Below are positions 52,621 to 62,560 of a DNA stretch of 64,000 nucleotides, piece after piece (position 1 is the first letter of the stretch; each line of letters begins with the position of its first letter). The notes beneath the pieces were generated by a model. It was not told where the DNA came from. It saw only the letters and a program-made list of their open reading frames with translations, and did not search any database. Source of the stretch: Prorocentrum cordatum (Eukaryota; Sar; Dinophyceae; Prorocentrales; Prorocentraceae); contig CAUYUJ010002080.1 of assembly GCA_963575745.1 (NCBI GenBank), forward strand, positions 509,049 to 573,048. The letters run 5' to 3'. The translations under genes and the position numbers were made by a program.

Positions 52621-53436
52621 TCCTCTTCCTTCTTCCCTCTGATTTCCATCGTTTTTCTCCCCCACATCTTTTCCGAAGGGCTTCCACGACGGCTGAAGGA
52701 ACACGTAGCCCGTTAGCTTGGACGAGCTCTGGCCGCAACGTTCGGCCACATAAGCTCTTTCAAAAGGCAAGGCAAGGCAAGGCGGTGATTCGCCGTAGGC
52801 GTCTTCGATCTGTATGGTACCCTTCTACCGGCCCTCTTCTCACTCTGCTATCCGCTGCCTGCCTGACAATTTCCAATCCTGCTTTCCTCTGGTTCCCTCA
52901 GTCCCTGTCTCATCCATCTCTTCTTTCACCCCATACCTTCCTCTGTCTCCCAATCTCTCTCTGTCTCTGTCTCTGTCTCTGTCTCTGTCTGTCATTTCTT
53001 CTCTCTCAAACTTCTCTGGCTCAAGTCCTGCACATCTCCCGCCGTTCCCCGCGCGCGCCGTCCCCGAGACTGGGCAGGCCCTCAGAACCCGAACGTAGCG
53101 AGGGGAGAGGGTGGAGAAGGAAAGGCTCGCCCTGCGGCAAGCTGTGTCTGATCGGGCGGACACTTCCTTCCCACACCGCCAGGATCGGCGGGAGGAGGGG
53201 GTGGGGTGATCGAAGGATAGAGGGGGGATCGTGACGGACTGAGGCTGGACTTTAGGGAGGGATTCGGCCACGCCCCCCAAAAATAGAGCCCCTACGGAGG
53301 TGGCCCTGCAATTCTGACACCCCCTTCTGCATGGTTCTGAGGTGCTGGAGGCACGCCCGAGCGCCAAGCACCTCATCCAACGACAACGTTTACCAGCGTG
53401 GGCCCCGACCAGTGAGTTTGTGCACTGTGGAATTGC
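52621..53436. other. No gene supported; CTGTCT microsatellite
   Basis: GGCAAGGCAAGGCAAGGC at 52765-52782 and CTCTGTCTCTGTCTCTG at 52961-52990. GC-rich unique sequence otherwise. Confidence 0.45.
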
Positions 53437-53640
53437 AAGTTATGCCGTGCAACATATGTGGTGCAAAACTGTGTGGTGCAAGCCATGCGGTGCAACATGT
53501 GCAAGTTGTGTGGTGCAAGCTGTGTGGTGCAAAATGCGTGGTGCAAGCGATGTGGAAGATATGGTGGAATATGTGGTGCAAGTTGTGTGGCACAAGCTGT
53601 GTGGTGGAAGCCATGCGGTGTAACCTGGTAGAGCAGATGC
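53437..53640. repeat. TGTGGTGCAAG tandem words, about 15 bp
   Basis: TGTGGTGCAAGCTGTGTGGT-type repeats with variable linkers (GCGGTGCAACATGTGCAAG). The TGGTGCAA core is also in the arms of the 12.5 kb foldback and, inverted, at 44.7 kb. Confidence 0.8.
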
Positions 53641-54100
53641 AGCCAGCGCGCATGGCACCCACGAGGAAACCGCGGGCCAGGAACGACCGCAACACTGGCG
53701 AACCCAATCACCGCACGATGCGGCCAAGGGACAATCGTGGGCGGGCACCAGGCAAAACACTTTTCTTACGTCGCAGCGCGACAGAAGCGATCCGCTCGCG
53801 CCTTCAAACAACCCAGGCTACGGCATTCCGAATTGGCCGCTTTCGGAAACCCTGAGCTCAGAAACGTTTTTTCATCTCTTGGGAGGCGTTTGTTTTCCGC
53901 CGCCTTCCGCCGCCCTTCTGCTGACTTCCACCGCCGGAAGCGGCCTCGTTCTGCTTCCGTCGACCTTCCGCCGCCTTCCGCGGCGGAAGAAATAACAACT
54001 CCTTCGATCCTCGAAGGCAAAGCCCTTTTTGGGTCTCCCCAGCAGTCCCGCCAGCAAGAGGGCGGGTTGCACGGTTTCCTGGGGCCGTAGGGGACCCGAG
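53641..54100. other. No gene supported; CCGCCTTCCGCCG words
   Basis: At 53895-53990 the phrase CCGCCTTCCGCCGCCTTC and its inverse GCGGCGGAAG recur, giving hairpin potential. Confidence 0.4.
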
Positions 54101-54340
54101 GAAGAGGAGTAGGAGGAGGAGGAGGAGGAGGAGGAGGAGGAGGAGGAGGAGGAGGAGGTGGAGGAGGAGTGAGGGAGAGGAGGGGGAGGAGGGGGGGAGG
54201 GGAGGGGAGGGGGGAGGGAGGGGGAGGGGAGGAGGAGGAGGAGGAGGAGGAGGAGGAAGGAGGAGGGAGGAGGAGGAGGAGAGGAGGAGGGAGGAGGAGA
54301 GGAGGAGGAGGAGGAGGAGGAGGAGGAGGAGGAGGGGTGG
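54100..54340. repeat. GGA polypurine tract
   Basis: About 230 bases of GGA with GGGGAGG interruptions. On either side a CCCTTCGGAGAAACCCTCC phrase is duplicated (54349 and 54383). Confidence 0.92.
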
Positions 54341-55160
54341 CCTAAGCCCTTCGGAGAAACCCTCCATCAGCAAGAGGGCCGCCCTTCGGAGAAACCCTCC
54401 TCTTCCTGGCGCCCCCCAGAAGCCCAATGTCCTCTCCGGTCAGTGCCCCGCCTCGACCATTTGACCGCCAGCAATTGAGGGCGGGCACCTGGCAAATCAC
54501 AGGCGAACCCAGCCAGCACGCGTGGCGGACACGAGGCTGCCACGGGGCGACTGCGAGGGAGCCACGGGTGGCCACCGGGCGAAACTCCGGAGAGCATTGG
54601 CCAGCACGGGAGGCGGCTGTGGGGCGGCCTCGGGGCGAAGCCCAAGAAACTCGGCCAGCACGCGAGGTGGCCACGGGCTACGACGGAGCCAGGACGAGGA
54701 CGATATCGGGAGAGGACAAACATTGATCGACAATCCCTGAGATCTGGCGGCTCTGAAAGATGCCTCGGGCGCCGCGGGCCTTCTCAGAGCGTTCCGGAAC
54801 AGATTTACTGGGGAGGCCATAAGGTACCGATACCGCTACTCCCCGGACCTCTCCCGGGGTGCGTTCTGACCAGGATTTCGAGGCGAATCCGATGGTGGCG
54901 ACGAGGGCCTTCGAGGAGGCCCAGAAAGGGGAAAACGAGGCAAGGGTAGCGATGGGTGTGCCTTCAGCTCCTCGGATTCACCCTCGTCCCAGCCCCGCCC
55001 GGCGGGCGGCCACCAAGTGGCACTCTGGTGAATGCGGCCAGCCCGCGAGGCGGCCCGCGGGCCAGCCACCAGGCGACACCCCGCGGAGCCCATCCAACGA
55101 GAGATCCGAATCTCCTGGTGCACGCGCTGCCAGGGGGGGAGGAGCGACCGAGCAGAGGTG
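54341..55160. other. No firm gene; GGCCAGCACGCGAGG words
   Basis: CAGCACGCGTGGCGG, CCAGCACGGGAGGCGG, CCAGCACGCGAGGTGG and CCAGCCCGCGAGGCGG recur at 54493-55060, an old irregular repeat. Confidence 0.4.
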
Positions 55161-55508
55161 TCACAACACGAAGGCGTGGCTCAACGAGTGGATCTTGCGT
55201 GGGCCGTTCTTGCTCCTCGTCCGAAGGAAACGCAGGAAACCATGAACGAGGGGGAGCGGCTCCACGAGGGGGGACGCCTGGATGTAGATCAGACCCATGT
55301 TGAGGCAATCTGCGTCCAGGTGCCGCGCCATTAAGACCTGGGCATCCTCGGCGCTCGCGATGGCCTCCGGGAAGCAAGGCGAAAGAAAGACCCCGCCTTG
55401 CGCAACACTCTCTGATGAACCTGCCAATCGAAGCCTTTTTGCACCACTCGTGCGCATTGGAGCGAAGGGGGCCGATGTAGACGATGACAGCGACTGTAAA
55501 GGTGGCAA
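55161..55508 (-). CDS. Exon resembling a nucleotide-diphospho-sugar transferase (C-terminal part)
   Basis: After a GATTGGCAG acceptor (near 55428) the minus strand reads SESVAQGGVFLSPCFPEAIA, SAEDAQVLMARHLDADCLNM then GLIYIQASPLVEPL, and stops at a TGA (55161-55163). The NMGLIYIQASP phrase resembles the N-x-G-[LIV]-x-Y segment that follows the DxD motif in nucleotide-diphospho-sugar transferases of the PF03407 type. The exon at 57331-57431 carries the DxD motif and lies about 1.8 kb upstream on the same strand, so both probably belong to one gene whose intron holds the microsatellites. The stop is close to the conserved segment, so the gene may be truncated. Confidence 0.42.
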   Translation of the reverse strand: MPPLQSLSSSTSAPFAPMRTSGAKRLRLAGSSESVAQGGVFLSPCFPEAIASAEDAQVLMARHLDADCLNMGLIYIQASPLVEPLPLVHGFLRFLRTRSKNGPRKIHSLSHAFVL

Positions 55509-55711
55509 TTCACGCGACAGCGATGGTCATGATTGCGTTTATCGCAGACGCAGGTTTAAGCATGCAGCAGACTCACTGCACTGCTTGAGGTGAGTGAGCC
55601 CCCCAATCTGCCAGTTCAATCTTCCAACGGTCTGGGCGCAAAACAGATGCGTTTCTGCGAGCGCAGTGCATCCACGGAGGCAAACTTCACCAGAGAGCGT
55701 AGGAACACTAG

Positions 55712-55790
55712 GTGGCGCGACCAGGGAGAAGTGAGACGGGAAGGGCCTTCTCAGAAAGCTCTGAAAACCTCGGGCTTTCTGAGAATGTTT
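55712..55790. repeat. CCTTCTCAGAA hairpin element
   Basis: TTCTCAGAAAGC (55748-55759) and GCTTTCTGAGAA (55774-55785) form a perfect 12-bp stem with a 14-base loop. The flank GAAGTGAGACGGGAAGGGCC resembles the left arm of the 39.3 kb foldback. CTTCTGAGAAGT words continue to 55880. Confidence 0.7.
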
Positions 55791-56863
55791 CTGAGACGTC
55801 CCCGAAGACACGGAAAACTTCTCAAAGGCGCGAGGAATTCTGAGAAGTGCCGCCGCCTTCTGAGAAGTCTACTTCTGACTTCCTCCCCTCGCTCGCCGAC
55901 GAAACACAGCCACAAGAATAGACTGATTGAACATGCGAGGCCTCATACCTGCAGAGTTGGCCCATGAGAGGAGCCTGGCGAAGCCATGGGGAGCACGAAG
56001 GATCTGAGGCCTGCTGCTGCCCTTCGTGCGGAGCTGATGGAGGACAGGTCCCAATCGCACCCGAGCTCACCAGTCGGGCTGGACGAAAGGGGGGGTATAG
56101 CATAGGGGGTGTTAGCAAATCAGCTCACGTCGCTGACTTTCCCTGCGCCTCCTGGCGCGGAACAATGGGCCCCTCGACAGGACCGAAACCAGCTGCGTGC
56201 AGCAGATTTCGCAACTCCCCTTTCCCTGTCCCCCCCTTTCGTCCGACCCGAACCTGGTGGGAGCAGAGCTATATGCGCAAAACCGACCAGATCGACGTCT
56301 GGCCTGAGCATCAGCAATCGAAGCACCATAATCGAACGGGCTCCACCTGAGCGCCAAACTCGAACCTGCCACAGCAGGACTGCCGCGATGACCGCTGCTG
56401 GATGGATCGGACGCAGCAGACATCGTGCGCAGTCGGGCAACACTCCACCGGCCGTCAGCCGGACGGCATCGCTCCTCTGCCCTGGGGAGACGGGCCATTC
56501 GGAGCCTGGACCGGAGGCTGACGACAGCCGTTTGGATCCGACGGTTTCTGGGCACGGCGTGCAGCACGGGCAGGCCTGGCGTGCCGCTCCTCCTCCGAAT
56601 CGTCGCATCTTCATCATCCTTCCTCCTCCGCCTCATCCTTCTCCTCCCCCTCTCGGCGAGACGTATGACTCGAATCTGGAGGACTCGAGTTGGCCTGACA
56701 GGGCCGACAACAAAATGACGAGACCCAATCTCAGATTTGGCACGAACTGCCATTGCACACATCCAACCACCAAAAAGCGCCCTCACACCCGAGCGCTGGC
56801 GAACTCGCGTCTTACGTTTCCCCGATCCTCGCCCGAGTCTCGCCTCCTGCTGCGACACCTGAA
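55791..56863. other. No gene supported
   Basis: Unique sequence, presumably intronic to the glycosyltransferase-like gene. Frames open on both strands without consistent rhythm. Confidence 0.35.
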
Positions 56864-57075
56864 GGGAAGGACGAGGATAAAGATGAGGAAGGGAAAAGGC
56901 AGGGAGGGAGAGAGGAGGCAGGAGAGAGGGAGGGAGGAGAGAAAAGGGAGGGAGGAGGCAGGAGGGAAGGAGGAGAGAAAAAGGGGGGACCCTCCCCCCT
57001 TTTTCTCTCCTCCTTCCCTCGTGGAGGGAGGGAGGAGGCAGGAGGGAAGGACGAGGATAAAGACGAGGAGTCGCG
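56864..57075. repeat. Polypurine-polypyrimidine palindrome flanked by direct repeats
   Basis: GGGAAGGAGGAGAGAAAAAG plus GGGGG (56964-56988) and its exact inverse (56994-57018) make a perfect 25-bp stem with a five-base loop. GGACGAGGATAAAGATGAGG (near 56868) and GGACGAGGATAAAGACGAGG (near 57048) flank the block as direct repeats. Confidence 0.88.
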
Positions 57076-57189
57076 CGCCGCGGGCCGCGAAGATCCTCGC
57101 CCCCCCCGTGGCGGCCCTCGCTTCGCGCCCCTCCCCTCAATGTGCCTCTCGCGCTCTCGCTCGAGGCCGTGAAAAAGGGCCCAGCTGCT

Positions 57190-57300
57190 CCTCCTCCTGC
57201 TGCTCCTCCTCCTCCTGCTCCTCCTCCTCCTCCTCCTCCTCCTCCTCCTCCTCCTCCTCCTCCTCCTCCTCCTCCTCCTCCTCCTCCCGGCCCTCGTCGG
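57190..57300. repeat. CTC trinucleotide microsatellite
   Basis: CTCCTC/CTGCTC repeats, pure from about 57222 to 57287. Confidence 0.93.
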
Positions 57301-57330
57301 CCTCTCCCTTCCGCCGACCGACGGTGGAGC

Positions 57331-57431
57331 CTCCAGGTACATGCGGGGATCTTCGAAAAAGAACGTGTCGAAGTCGAACGCCAGTGCATCAACACCAAGG
57401 TGCAGCAACAGATGCACCTTCCAAAAGCCAG
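57331..57431 (-). CDS. Exon with DxD motif of a nucleotide-diphospho-sugar transferase-like protein
   Basis: After a GGCGTGCAG acceptor the minus strand reads GFWKVHLLLHLGVDALAFDF then DTFFFEDPRMYLEA. K-x(6)-LG-x-D-A-L-x-F-D-x-D-T-x-F-F-x-D-P fits the glycosyltransferase core in which a DxD pair binds the metal and nucleotide sugar (PF03407-type). GAG followed by GCTCCACC may be a GC donor, as at the 5.5 kb exon. A CA/TG stretch (57440-57465) lies upstream in the putative intron. The enzyme would act on glycans in the secretory pathway, but the fragment is too short to name a substrate. Confidence 0.5.
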
Positions 57432-58606
57432 CTGCACGCCGTGGTGTGTGTGTGTGTGATTGTGTGTGGGGGGCGCCAGGTCGGAAACCGCAGAGGGGGG
57501 GACATGCACACGGGAACGGAGGAGGTGCAGAACGACGCGATGCAAAGAGCGGCAGAGCAGGCACGCCAAGATGAGGGAACCGTTGGGGAAGGGAAGACCG
57601 GAGAGTAGAGAAGGAGGTGTGGGAGTCTAACAAAGTATGCGTACCAAACGGTGCACGGTATCCCCATGCAAAATGCAGGATGCAACCACTGTTGAATGCA
57701 TGCGCGTAACCGCCACGCGATTTGTATGTGCGAATGATTCCCAATCCCATGGGCAGTGATTGGTCACAGGCAACTCGCAAATCACCCTGTCTGAAACAGA
57801 ACCTCCATCAACGCGCTTCACAAAAAAGGTGGATAATGATGGTGAGCGGGAGGTGGAGGAGAAGGATGGAACATGGTTTAGGAGAAGGGGGCGGAGGAAG
57901 CGGGAAAATATTAAGAAGATGGGGAACATGATGAAGCACGTCGAATGAAAAATGAAACAAGTGGCAAGTAAATCGCGAACGCAATGACGGCACACAAATA
58001 CGAATACAAGCAAGAACAATACAGCCCCTGACACATATACAATGCTGACCATGTGCGCCCACCCCCCGGTGACGAATGGACAACAAGTGGCCACTCAACT
58101 TTGAATTGGCGGGCAGAGGTGGACGCATCGCATGTCACAGAAACGTGGGAGCAACAGGCGCGCGCGATCACAACGTCCAATTCAACTCGCCACGTTCTTC
58201 CCTCCGCTGAAATGGGAGGATGGAACAGCAGGCGGAGGCATGAAGAAGAAGCTCTGTCGGACATCCTCGCATCCTGTTGACGCCACTGGATGAAGGAACG
58301 ATGCACGCGAGAACGCCGCTGCTGCAAAGCACTGCAGCACACACGGGGGCAGATAGAGACAGAGAGAGAGAGGAACGGAGGAGAGTCCACGCCGGTCCAA
58401 GACGCGCGAGGACCAGGCGGCCCGAAGTAGCTGGAGCGAGAGGGAGGGGGAAGAACGGGAGGACAGTGTCCCGTCCTGCTCCCTGTCCCCTCATCCCCCT
58501 CACCCAGGAGATACTCATCCCCCTCTTCCTCCTCGCCCTCCTCTTATGCGCCGCCTCGGCACCCACCGACGAGCAAGTCCAGAGAGGGGCTGAGATGACA
58601 GAAACA
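57432..58606. other. No gene supported
   Basis: Unique sequence, relatively AT-rich. Small plus frames (for example ITLSETEPPSTRFTKKVDND at 57785) look protein-like, and hydrophobic minus frames near 58000 do too; neither has support beyond composition. Confidence 0.3.
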
Positions 58607-58849
58607 TTAGGGCCAGCAGGAGACCCCTGTGGTCACCGCCCACCACCACTCCGCCGCCCCCGCCTGAAGGGGCCAGGGTGCCCTTCGGCCACGGGAGTTT
58701 TCCCGAGGCAAGGGGTCTCCTCTGGGCCTTGAAGACGTTGTCACAAGGCCCCAGGAGACGAGGAGGGGTGCCCCAGCAGTAAGCTCCAAACCTCTTGCAG
58801 AAAACAATGCCAACCCCTGCCTCCAGAGAGCGGGCAACCCGAAGAACAT
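58607..58849 (-). CDS. Weak candidate exon
   Basis: The minus strand reads GLARPMFFGLPALWRQGLAL then FSARGLELTAGAPLLVSWGL, with moderate GC3. No family is recognised. Confidence 0.22.
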   Translation of the reverse strand: MFFGLPALWRQGLALFSARGLELTAGAPLLVSWGLVTTSSRPRGDPLPRENSRGRRAPWPLQAGAAEWWWAVTTGVSCWP

Positions 58850-58919
58850 GGGCCTTGCCAGGCCCTGGGCGGTCCCGACGGGCCCAAAGACTTGGAGTTA
58901 ATTGACCGCACGCGGTCCT

Positions 58920-59320
58920 CTCGCATCTCCTCCTCCTGCATCTCCTCCTCCTCGTCCTCCTCCTCCTCCTCTTCCTCTTTCTCTTCTTCCCTCCCCCCCC
59001 CGTCCTCCTCCCACCTTTCTCCGATGGTGGGGGGCATCAGATCGCCCCCTCCCTCCCCCCACCTCCTTCTGTCCCTTCCTCCGCTTGAGGAGAAGAGGAC
59101 GAGGAGGATTCCTCGTCTTCGTCCTCCTCTTCTCCTCTGCCTCCTCCTCTTCCTTCCACATCCCCCAACCCTCCTCCCACCTCTCGAATCCCTCCTCCCT
59201 CCTCCCACTTCTCCACCCCCCCCTCCCGTGTCCCACCTCCACCTCCTCCCCTTCCTCGTGCTCCCCTCCGTCGTCGTCCTCCTCCTCCTCCTCCTCCTGC
59301 CATTCCCTCCTCGAGGCCCC
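58920..59320. repeat. Polypyrimidine tracts
   Basis: CTC/TTC-rich sequence with short breaks; pure CTC at 59272-59298. Confidence 0.88.
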
Positions 59321-59340
59321 CTTTCCAGACGGGGGGGGGC

Positions 59341-59454
59341 CGGCAGGACGGCGGCCCCGCGCACCATCGCGTGCCGCTGCAGGATGGAGCCGCGTTGGGA
59401 GCTGCCCTCCGCCGCCCCGGTGGCGCCCTTCAGCGGGTCCCAGCAGGCGACGCC
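59341..59454 (-). CDS. Candidate exon with strong codon rhythm
   Basis: After a GGGGGGCAG acceptor the minus strand reads GVACWDPLKGATGAAEGSSQ then RGSILQRHAMVRGAAVLP, with nearly all codons ending in G or C, and stops at CCG followed by GCCCCC, again a possible GC donor. It is flanked by CTC-rich introns. No family is recognised. Confidence 0.38.
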
Positions 59455-59529
59455 CTGCCCCCCCCCCCGCAAGCGCCGAGGGCACGTGCAAGCCTCTCCT
59501 GCTGCTGCTGCTGCTGCTGCCAGTGCACC

Positions 59530-59760
59530 TGCTCCAAGTCCTCCTCCTCCTGGTGCTGATCCTCGAACTACCCGCTCTCCTCCTCCGGGTTCTTCTGCCT
59601 CCTGCTCCTCCTCCTCCTCCTGCATCTCCTCCCAGTCTCTAGTCCTCTCTCCCTCCCCAACGTCTCTATGTATCCCTCCTTCTCCCCCTCGTCGTCGTAG
59701 TCGTCGTCGTCGTCCTCCTCCTCCTCCTCCTCCTCCTCCCCCAGAGTTCCGTCGAAACAG
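59530..59760. repeat. CTC/CTG and CGTCGT microsatellites
   Basis: CTGCTGCTG at 59501-59521, CTCCTC at 59536-59630 with breaks, and GTCGTCGTC followed by CTCCTC at 59690-59740. Confidence 0.88.
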
Positions 59761-59809
59761 ACGAAGGTAGTGTCTCAGTCACTCTGAAAGGTGTACTTCT
59801 ACCGGGGAG

Positions 59810-60030
59810 CCCGCTCATCGCTTGATGGGGCACTGGCTCAGGGGGGAGCACGTCGACCTGGAACATCGGCTCTGCGTCGCCGACGGATCGGCGACGTGCG
59901 CCACCGAGAAACCGAATCCGCACGCTCCTGGGCGGGGAAGGTTGCCAGGCACACACATCGGCGATCACTGCGTGACGGGGGGTCGATGCGTTCCCCCTGA
60001 ACCTGTCCCCCTCGAACGTTGCCCCTGACC
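59810..60030. repeat. Dispersed repeat shared with 39.7-39.9 kb
   Basis: Same ordered phrases as 39665-39860: CGACCTGGAACATCGGCTC, ATCCGCACGCTCCTGGGCGG, GATGCGTTCCCCCTGAACCT, GTTGCCCCTGA. Confidence 0.75.
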
Positions 60031-60189
60031 GCTTGGGGTCCCGAGACGGGCCGTTGACGCGCCCTGCCGGTTGGGGAGGACGGCAATCCCCAACAAGATT
60101 CGGAAGACAAGCCGACAAGCAGCCGTCGCCCACCGTGAGATGGCTCAACACAAGCAGTCTCGAGGTCGTGACCGGGGAGGTCGGGACCG

Positions 60190-60370
60190 CCTTCCTCGTC
60201 CTTCTCCTTCTCCTCCTCCTCCTCCTCCTCCTCCTCTTCCTCCTCCTCCTTCTTCCCTGCTCCTCCTCTTCCGCCTCCTCCTCTTCTCACTTCTTCTCCT
60301 TCTCCTCCTCCTCCTCCTTCTCCTCCTTTACTTGTCCCTCTGCTTCATCCTCTTGATGCTCTTCCCCCTG
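60190..60370. repeat. CTC/TTC microsatellite
   Basis: CTCCTCCTC with TTC variants. Confidence 0.9.
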
Positions 60371-60399
60371 CTGCGGAGACCAAGCCGATCAAACGGATT

Positions 60400-60842
60400 G
60401 GTGGGCTACGACGCTCAAGGAATTTCTTGGACCATGCGGTCGCTCTCTATCTTGAGAGATGAACATGGCATCGATGAGTTGCCATGATTCGGGCTCTTTT
60501 GAAACGAGCTCCGACCAGGGTTCTGGAATGGGATCTGGGAGTTCGCCAGAACATGAATCGCGCCTGCACGGATGACATTCCTTGTTGGCTCACGTCTAAG
60601 CAATGTCCCCACTCCAGAACGGCACGTCTGTTTCCTGTGATGGTGTTTGGACTCGTGACAAAGCCCGTTCCTCCAAGGGATACGTGATCGATACGGATGG
60701 TGACTTGTACCGATCTGATGCGGACAGCATCCGTTACAGCTCCGCCCACGAGGGCGAGTTAGTTCCAGCTCAAGTGTGGACTTGGGCAGCTGAAGCCTGT
60801 GATGCTCTCGCTTGTCATGGCATCTTCCCCTTGCCCCACTGA
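60400..60842 (+). CDS. Weak plus-strand coding-like region
   Basis: Two or three plus frames in this lower-GC stretch have natural composition, for example SSKGYVIDTDGDLYRSDADS near 60670, ending with a TGA at 60840. Stops interrupt any single frame, so this would be a relic. No family is recognised. Confidence 0.2.
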
Positions 60843-61304
60843 ACACCTTCCCCTGCCCCGCTTCGAATAATGGGCGGTTGTGGATTTATGCGGATGATTT
60901 AAGAGGAACCCGACTTCGATCAGGACCTGAGGGGTGAGATATTTGTTTATGGCTCGAGCCTGCGACATCGAATATTGGATCCAACGCGAGTGCTGAGCAC
61001 CATCCCTGTCGTGCTGCTGCAAAGCTTATTGTCCAGGTCTCCTCTGTGTACTCGGGGTACCCACATGCGGCTGTCTATGCCCAATTGCACTGTTCTCAAC
61101 AATGCAAGCACGAACGTCTGTGCTCTAGCTGTGCCCAGCTCGTTCGCCCCAACTTCCCCTCCCTCATTATGAGTCGAGCGAAGCGAAGCGAAGCGAACGC
61201 CAGAGTCGTGCGCGCTCCACTGGGGAGCCCGCCCGTGCCAATTAGGGCATGGCGTGGAGGCCGTTGCCTCAAAAATGTGTTACGTAGGCGGGCTCACAAG
61301 ATAA
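60843..61304. other. No gene supported
   Basis: Unique sequence with GCGAAGCGAAGCGAAGCGAA at 61179-61197. No coding rhythm. Confidence 0.4.
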
Positions 61305-61583
61305 TCACCACTCTGTCTGCCTGGCCGCCGACAGCCACCGCAAGTCATTTGTATTGTTGGGTTGATGTTGTCGTGGTTTGGTCGCTGCTAGTATCTGCTC
61401 CTGCCCGGCGTCGTCGTCGCACTGGTGCCCGTCCAAGCTGTGGAGAAACTTCCGGATGTCGTTTTCCCACCGTGTTTGTTGACCTCCACGTTGTCGCCGC
61501 CCTTGCTGTGAATAAAATGAAGCTTGTTGCAATGTTGAGGAAGCGGTGGACGACCGTGGCCGCTTCTTGCGTTCAAGCAACAA
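61305..61583 (-). pseudogene. C-terminal fragment of a LINE-type element
   Basis: The minus strand reads RRQRGGQQTRWENDIRKFLH and, about 35 residues later, RWLSAARQTEW. The G-x-x-x-R-W-x-D-x-I-x-x-F block followed by W-x-x-x-A-x-x-x-x-W is the usual end of many non-LTR retrotransposon proteins. No catalytic part is nearby. The rest of the frame (LQQASFYSQQG) is uninformative. This is a family-pattern call from memory. Confidence 0.42.
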
Positions 61584-61984
61584 CTATGTCGATGCTTCTG
61601 CCAAGCTCGCTGCGCCGTCGTACCCTTCGGCGTCCTTTGGAAAGCTCGATCGTCGAGACAGACAACATGCTGCTGCCAGGGCCCTGGGGGTTTTAGCTGC
61701 TCGCCTTCTGCCTCTGTGGCCTTCGCTCGACTTGAGTCCCGAGGTCGTCAGAGAGCGGGACGTGGCCCCAAGCAAAACAACTGGCGCGCACTATCTTGCT
61801 CCGACTCATCTACGCTGGTGGTCTGCCTTCAGCGCGCCCCGGCCTCGCCGCGTAGCTGGGCGAGCCGGCCCTCGACCGCCTGCTCGGTCTCCGCTCTGGC
61901 GCTGAAGCTGGCGATATTGGGCCCCGGATGCGCCCCCCGCTTCTCGCGCGCGCTGCTCCCAGCGCTGTAGCTGATATTGGGGCC

Positions 61985-62060
61985 CGAGGAAGAGGAGGAG
62001 GAGGAGGAGGAGGAGGAGGAGGAGGAGGAGGAGGAGGAGGAGGAGGAGGAGGAGGAGGAG
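61985..62060. repeat. GGA microsatellite inside the PPR relic
   Basis: Nearly pure GGA/GAG, about 75 bases, interrupting the PPR frame. Confidence 0.95.
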
Positions 62061-62214
62061 CTTTGCCGGCCCCTTCTCGCGCGTCCTAGCCCCAACGCTG
62101 TAGCTGATGGCGTCGGGCTCTACCTTCGCCCCCCCGCTCCACTTCTCGCGCGCGCTGTGCCCTGGCTCGCCCTTCGCCTTCTGCCGCCGCGGCCCGTCCT
62201 TCTCGCGCTGTCAC

Positions 62215-62560
62215 TGCCCGCCTTTCTCGCAAGCGCAGGGTGCGTCCTCTTGAAGCTGCCACTGCCCGCCTTTCTCGCGCGCGCAGGGTCCGCCTTCTTG
62301 AAGCTGCCGCTGCCCGTCCGCTTGAAGCTGCTACTTCCCGTCCGCTTGAAGCTGCCGCCGCCCTTCACGCGCGCTTGAGGCTGCCACTGCCCGTCTTTCT
62401 CGCCCGCTTGAGGCTGCCGCTGCCTGTCTTCCTCGCGTTCGCGGTCTTGGCCCTCCTGAAGCTGCAACTGCCCGTCCTTCCCACACGCGCAGGGTCCGTC
62501 TTCTTGAGGCTGCCACTTCCCGTCCGCTCGAAGCTGCCGCTGCCTGCCCTTCTCGCGCGC
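62215..62560. repeat. CTTGAAGCTGCC short tandem repeat inside the PPR relic
   Basis: CTTGAAGCTGCCGCTGCCCG, CTTGAGGCTGCCACTGCCCG and TCTCGCGCGCGCAGGGTCCG words alternate. On the minus strand they read as repeating GSGSFKRTGSGS, an expansion of the GQWQR-type linker of PPR units. Confidence 0.75.

Noticed and set aside
53017-53025. TGGCTCAAG as another spliced-leader relic
   Set aside because: Only the last nine leader bases match and the upstream bases do not; a coding gene with the right position is not seen.
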